Positions 60,322 to 64,000 of a stretch of 64,000 nucleotides of DNA are shown piece after piece. Origin of the DNA: Coptis chinensis (taxonomy: Eukaryota; Streptophyta; Magnoliopsida; Ranunculales; Ranunculaceae); assembly GCA_015680905.1 (NCBI GenBank), contig CM027378.1, forward strand, positions 8,661,001-8,725,000, written 5' to 3'. Within the stretch, counting starts at the first letter, position 1. Each line of letters begins with the position of its first letter. The notes beneath the pieces are model-generated. The model was not told the DNA's origin. It did not search any database and was given only the letters and a program-made list of their open reading frames with translations. Both the position numbers and the translations under genes were made by a program.

Positions 60322-60516
60322 TGATAAGGAGAGATCATTCTCTCTAAATTTTGGAGAGATCAAGGCAAATAGTTGTTGGATGGAGAAATTTCTTTTCGAG
60401 ATCGAGATTATTGCATGTCCCACAACTGACAAATCACACTAAACCGTATGATCATGTCATCCAACTGCCGATATGAAGTGCGCACTAAATTTAGAGAGAA
60501 TGATCTCTCCTTATCA
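60322..60516. mobile_element. 195-bp MITE with perfect 30-bp terminal inverted repeats
   Basis: TGATAAGGAGAG at the left and CTCTCCTTATCA at the right start 30-bp arms that match base for base (60322-60351 and 60487-60516). The 135-bp interior is non-coding. No target duplication is seen; flanks are GAAGAGTCA and TTTGCCATG. The arms contain the sub-palindrome AGAGATCATTCTCT-like word. Perfect arms suggest recent insertion or gene conversion. Confidence 0.7.
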
Positions 60517-60840
60517 TTTGCCATGAATCAAACTCTCACAAACTGTTCGACCCAAATCAACAAAGCAGATGGTGCTTTCTTGACTTGGCTAAAATGTTGG
60601 TATAGCACATTAGCACGTGTAAAGAAAAACTCGCCAAGGCTTATTCATGGCACGCCCAGTAGAGAGCCAGAGATAATAGAATGCTGAGGGGCCTTGTCGG
60701 CCACTCAATTGGCCACAGATAGCAATGGTTCTCAAACAAATCACAACAGGGTGAGGCACCAACATTTCCTCTTTTGAAATCAATTCCTTAACAGATTCGA
60801 CACACATAATTGAACAGTATAAAAACCTGATTAGTTAAAC

Positions 60841-60920
60841 TGGAACCAGATGGATTTGAACCATCAACCTCCCAAATAAAAATTTTGGGCGCTCTATAAC
60901 CGTTTTGAGCTTTTAATTCC
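60841..60920 (-). tRNA. tRNA-like sequence, probably decayed
   Basis: On the minus strand, the 5' GGAATTA can pair with TGGTTCC before a terminal A (acceptor stem with two G-U pairs). GCTC...GAGC forms a D stem, CCAAA-ATTTTTA-TTTGG an anticodon arm, and GATGG-TTCAAAT-CCATC a perfect T arm. The anticodon would read TTT (Lys) but position 37 is T rather than a purine, and the D arm has extra A residues. The T arm is the strongest evidence; the whole may be a tRNA pseudogene or SINE head. Confidence 0.4.
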
Positions 60921-61116
60921 ATTATATGGAGCCTATCATATTAACATTATTATTAGACATTCAAAATTCCGTCCTCAAATACTAATTTCGTAATATAGTA
61001 CCGTGCCCAAGGCTGATCATCACATACTTTTGGAAGTCAATTAAACGATTTTCAAGACATTCCTACTGTTAGATACGAGTGATTTATGGAATAGCTTGTT
61101 CAGAATATATAACTAA

Positions 61117-61463
61117 GAGCAAGTCCAATGGGAGTTATATGGGCTGCTAAAAGAGTCTTAAATTTGGAAGAAGTAAAAAACCCAGCCAAAGTTAAGACCT
61201 TCATTAGCAGCTGCTATAATAAGTTCGAAAAACAGATGACATAGTACACACGAATGGCAGAAACTGTGCCATCGGTCTAAAAAAAATTCAACTTAAATTA
61301 CAAAATAATGGACGGACGGCAGAAACTATGTCGTCCTATCATTTAACACTTCAAAACAGAAAATGCGATTGGATTGGTTTTTTGATTTTGGGGTGCCAAA
61401 TTTGGCTGGGCAAGCTAAAAAGTCTATATAGCACCTTTTAGCAGCTCTCTATTGGACTTGTTC
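61117..61463. mobile_element. MITE with GAGCAAGTCCAAT-type ends
   Basis: GAGCAAGTCCAATGGGAG at 61117 is matched by the inverse (CTCTCTATTGGACTTGTTC) at 61463; inside, GCTGCTAAAAGA and TTTTAGCAGC also pair. The length of about 347 bp, terminal sequence and non-coding body are typical of plant MITEs inserted near genes. The superfamily is uncertain because the target duplication is unclear. Confidence 0.7.
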
Positions 61464-63765
61464 TATGAAATTATGAACATGTCTTTTAGATACCGCAAAA
61501 CTTTTACTTTGGGCTCACTTTCAAGTTTAAGGACTTGGACTTTTGACTGAGCTAGCCGGCTCACGCAATTTGGGCTCAAATTACACAATGCATGTCGTAT
61601 TAGCAAGACCTGGGTTTAGCCCAACATCGACTAGCAAGGGTCAAATTTGATTCCATCTTTGATCAGAGGTGGCTTTCTCCATCCAAGTATTAGTACCCAA
61701 ATTTGAAATGCAGGAACATTCATGTAAACAAGCCAACTACTGCTGAACAAGAAAGCCCGAGACACGTCCCAGACTCCAAAGGGTGTCAAAAGTGTTACAT
61801 CTAATGCACTAACCTAGACTTTATTTAATACCTAAAAATAGTTCCGTCCCCTGGATTACAAAAAATTCCAGAACATGGCAACTGGGCAACCTGGCCAAAT
61901 TTTAGAATCTTTAATATATAGAAAAACGAGGGGTCGAGTGAATAGTGAATGTGTGTGGACGTAGGGGCATTTTGGTTATTTCACTTTTTTTTTTTATTTT
62001 TTAAATTTTTGAGGGATAAAATAGTAATATAATATTTATAAACTTTAAAAAAAAGTCTGTGGATCCCCACGTGCACAGTAGCTAGTATATTAGACACACA
62101 TCTAAGTCAAAACTCTAATTATCTAAAACATGCTTCCAAAATTACCAGGTCAACAGGAAATAATTATGATGAAACAACACAATTATTATCTAAATCTTCT
62201 TATCGAAAAGCCATATCTGCATTGTGATCAATTGTCATCGGGAAAAAAAGAAGAAACCTTACTCAGTAAATATGACAAGCATATAATAATTACTTAATTA
62301 GACAACAACAGCCTCTCTATATATATATATATCAGAATCCGAGGGTAGGAGAAAAAAGGAGTAGAAAACATAGTACAATATGACAACTTTCGGTAACCTG
62401 ACTTGTAGAGGGGCTTAATGGAAGATCTAGATTACCAATAAAAAGGAGCTAATATTACTATGGGAATCAAAACTCACAGATCTTTTCTAAAATCTCAAAT
62501 AACAATACAACCGTTATAAAAAGATGCATGACTAAACCTCCACTGCCACACTCTTACCTTCGGAAGAACATGATTCTATTCCAATATTATTTATGCTACT
62601 AAATGCAACTTGTTTGCTTTAGAACTTGTTCCTGCTACTGAAGAGAATCCGCAAATAGCAGGTTTTTCATATATCGCAATTGGAAGATGTTGATACAACA
62701 CCTTAGAAATAACATACAACACTAGTTATGAAGCTCAGAATATGGAAATGCACTATACATATGTTTTCTTAAAGACTAGAACTAGATCTGCAACATATCT
62801 TTAAAGATGAATGTTTATTGATCTTATGTCTGTACACTATTAAACCAGCTATTCTATTTTCATTACAAGCTTCCTGAACAATGAAGACACGTAATTTTTC
62901 AATCACTGAGCATTTCAATTGGCTTAACTATACTCTGCTCATTTTCCTAACTGCTCGACTCATTGTTCAGAATATTCCATTCTTTCTACGACAAACAGGA
63001 AACATAAAATGATAGACACAGGAACACAGACAACCAAGTCGCACCAAATTCTACAATTAGTTATTTGTAATTGCACCTTTTGTACTACTGTTTACACCAA
63101 CTATATATATAAAACAATAGCAAGTAAAATATGCAATACAAATTCTGGTTACTATAAAAATATGAAATTGTCATAAGGTAATCACCCCTAGCAAAAAAGA
63201 TAGATCTTGTTATTGTGCACGTGTGTGTTTGGAGGGGGCAGGGATACACCCTCAATGCTTCAGGGTCAAAGTATCTGAATGCCTCAAAACCTAAGGTGTA
63301 ATGTCTAGTGGCATCGACAATCCTTACATATTATGAACTTTGGATCAGATTAGTTATAAAGCAAAAACAACTTATGTCATTTTAGTTTCCAATTTGCACA
63401 TCACCCAAATAATATAAAAACACAAAATGAAAATAATATAATTATATAAACCAAATGATCAAACAATAACCATGCCAATACACTAAAATCCATGATTTAA
63501 TATTATCAAAAAGTACTTCTAACAAACATAAAGATCCAATTTGGCCAAACTTCATTAATATAACAACCTTATACACTGTGATCCAAACAGAAACAAATAG
63601 TAAACCACAAAATAAACAAACCTAATTTCTAAAAATCAAATCTTTCATTCAAAACGCCATTGATATAATACTAAAACATGTTCATGAATAAACATCCACT
63701 TAACCATATTATGAAAAAAAAGTTTTTACAAAGGTGGTGAAGAAAATGGATAAAGATTATTATAC
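61464..63765. other. Intron-like or intergenic AT-rich DNA
   Basis: Unique AT-rich sequence with a (TA)n at 62316-62330 and a poly-T at 61986-61996. It would be intron 1 of the H-protein gene on the minus strand. I searched by eye for the lipoyl domain that exon 2 should encode and found nothing resembling it. Confidence 0.45.
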
Positions 63766-63841
63766 CTGAAGCAAAACCTCTGTGTTTGACAGAAATCTTT
63801 AAATGATGCGCAACTTCTGTAGCCCACAATTTTGATGCCAT
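63766..63841 (-). CDS. Exon 1 of a mitochondrial glycine cleavage system H protein (GDH2-like)
   Basis: ATG at 63841 opens MASKLWATEVAHHLKISVKH and RGFAS, ending in a split codon before a GTATAA donor at 63765. The sequence matches the mitochondrial targeting start of the plant H-protein isoform that begins M-x-x-LWAS...YLKISVSHRGFAS. H protein shuttles the aminomethyl group via lipoate in the glycine decarboxylase complex of the mitochondrial matrix during photorespiration. The presequence is basic and amphipathic as expected. The lipoyl domain must lie on later exons, which are not found in the next ~3 kb. Either intron 1 is long or this is an orphan exon. Confidence 0.65.
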
Positions 63842-63892
63842 TTTAGGAATCAAGAGTCTGAGACAGAGTGAGTGGCAGTGAAGAGAGAGAGG

Positions 63893-63930
<38 letters not shown>

Positions 63931-63942
63931 TTTTTTTTTTTT
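63893..63942. repeat. (GTT)n and poly-T tract in the presumed 5' UTR
   Basis: About 12 GTT units followed by a T run of about 15; on the gene strand this is poly-A then (AAC)n. A GAGAGAGAG stretch lies closer to the ATG. Such CT/GA-rich leaders are common in plants. Confidence 0.95.
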
Positions 63943-63944
63943 GG

Positions 63945-63951
63945 TATATAA
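63945..63951 (-). promoter_or_regulatory. Candidate TATA box of the H-protein exon 1
   Basis: TATATA within GTTTATATACC on the minus strand, about 104 bp upstream of the ATG. Position relative to a CT-rich leader fits a TATA box. No transcription data. Confidence 0.4.
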
Positions 63952-64000
63952 ACAAAACGAGCCCAACAACCCTTAAAAGTTGATGAGCACTTTAGTTCCA

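Noticed and set aside
63671-63955. 94-aa frame with a poly-Thr stretch as one protein
   Set aside because: The poly-Thr comes from the (GTT)n leader and the C-terminal part from intron sequence; only the MASKLW... part up to the GT donor looks coding.

Overview
This is nuclear DNA of a flowering plant, most likely a eudicot. The coding remnants are plant-specific: MULE and FAR1/FHY3-type transposases, plant Ulp1/DUF1985-type and plant mobile domain genes, a plant Ty3/gypsy gag-protease, GCN2 kinase exons, and exon 1 of a mitochondrial glycine cleavage H protein. Most coding sequence is broken by stops and single-base shifts, and no long multi-domain gene is intact. There is no operon, phage, CRISPR array or other prokaryotic system.

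Layout. 0.2-5.1 kb is a decayed Mutator-like element (MULE-L) with a transposase and an OTU-like protease remnant. 50.7-54.6 kb is a second copy of the same family in inverted orientation (MULE-R). They bracket about 45 kb made of repeats and gene fragments. Left to right this interval holds: a FAR1-related pseudogene (6.9-8.7 kb); a long GA microsatellite, a tandem duplication and a foldback element (10.5-12.5 kb); an unrecognised minus-strand gene remnant (12.7-13.4 kb); an inverted duplicate pair (14.9-15.7 and 34.0-35.0 kb); a gypsy gag-protease with its probable 5' LTR (21.3-26.1 kb); a DUF1985-like gene (29.4-31.4 kb); a Ulp1-type gene with a four-fold exon array (37.6-41.8 kb); an FCP1-like phosphatase pseudogene with a coiled-coil exon (43.6-45 kb); a second DUF1985-like gene (46.1-48 kb); and a plant mobile domain pseudogene (49-50.4 kb). 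Beyond MULE-R lie a second FAR1-related pseudogene (55-57.9 kb), two GCN2 kinase exons split by an intron carrying a MITE with a 9-bp target duplication (58.4-59.8 kb), smaller MITEs, a tRNA-like sequence, and exon 1 of the H protein at the right edge.

The most striking non-coding feature is a dispersed family of short near-perfect palindromes (core ATGAACAATGATTGTTCAT) in at least ten clusters. Two clusters sit at matching subterminal positions of the two MULE copies; others lie next to captured-looking gene fragments. A second AT-rich palindrome (ATGACATATATAGTGTCAT) accompanies them. The simplest reading is a heterochromatic nest of MULEs and Pack-MULE-like derivatives that have picked up and decayed host genes. 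The right-hand ~6 kb looks more like ordinary low-copy gene space.
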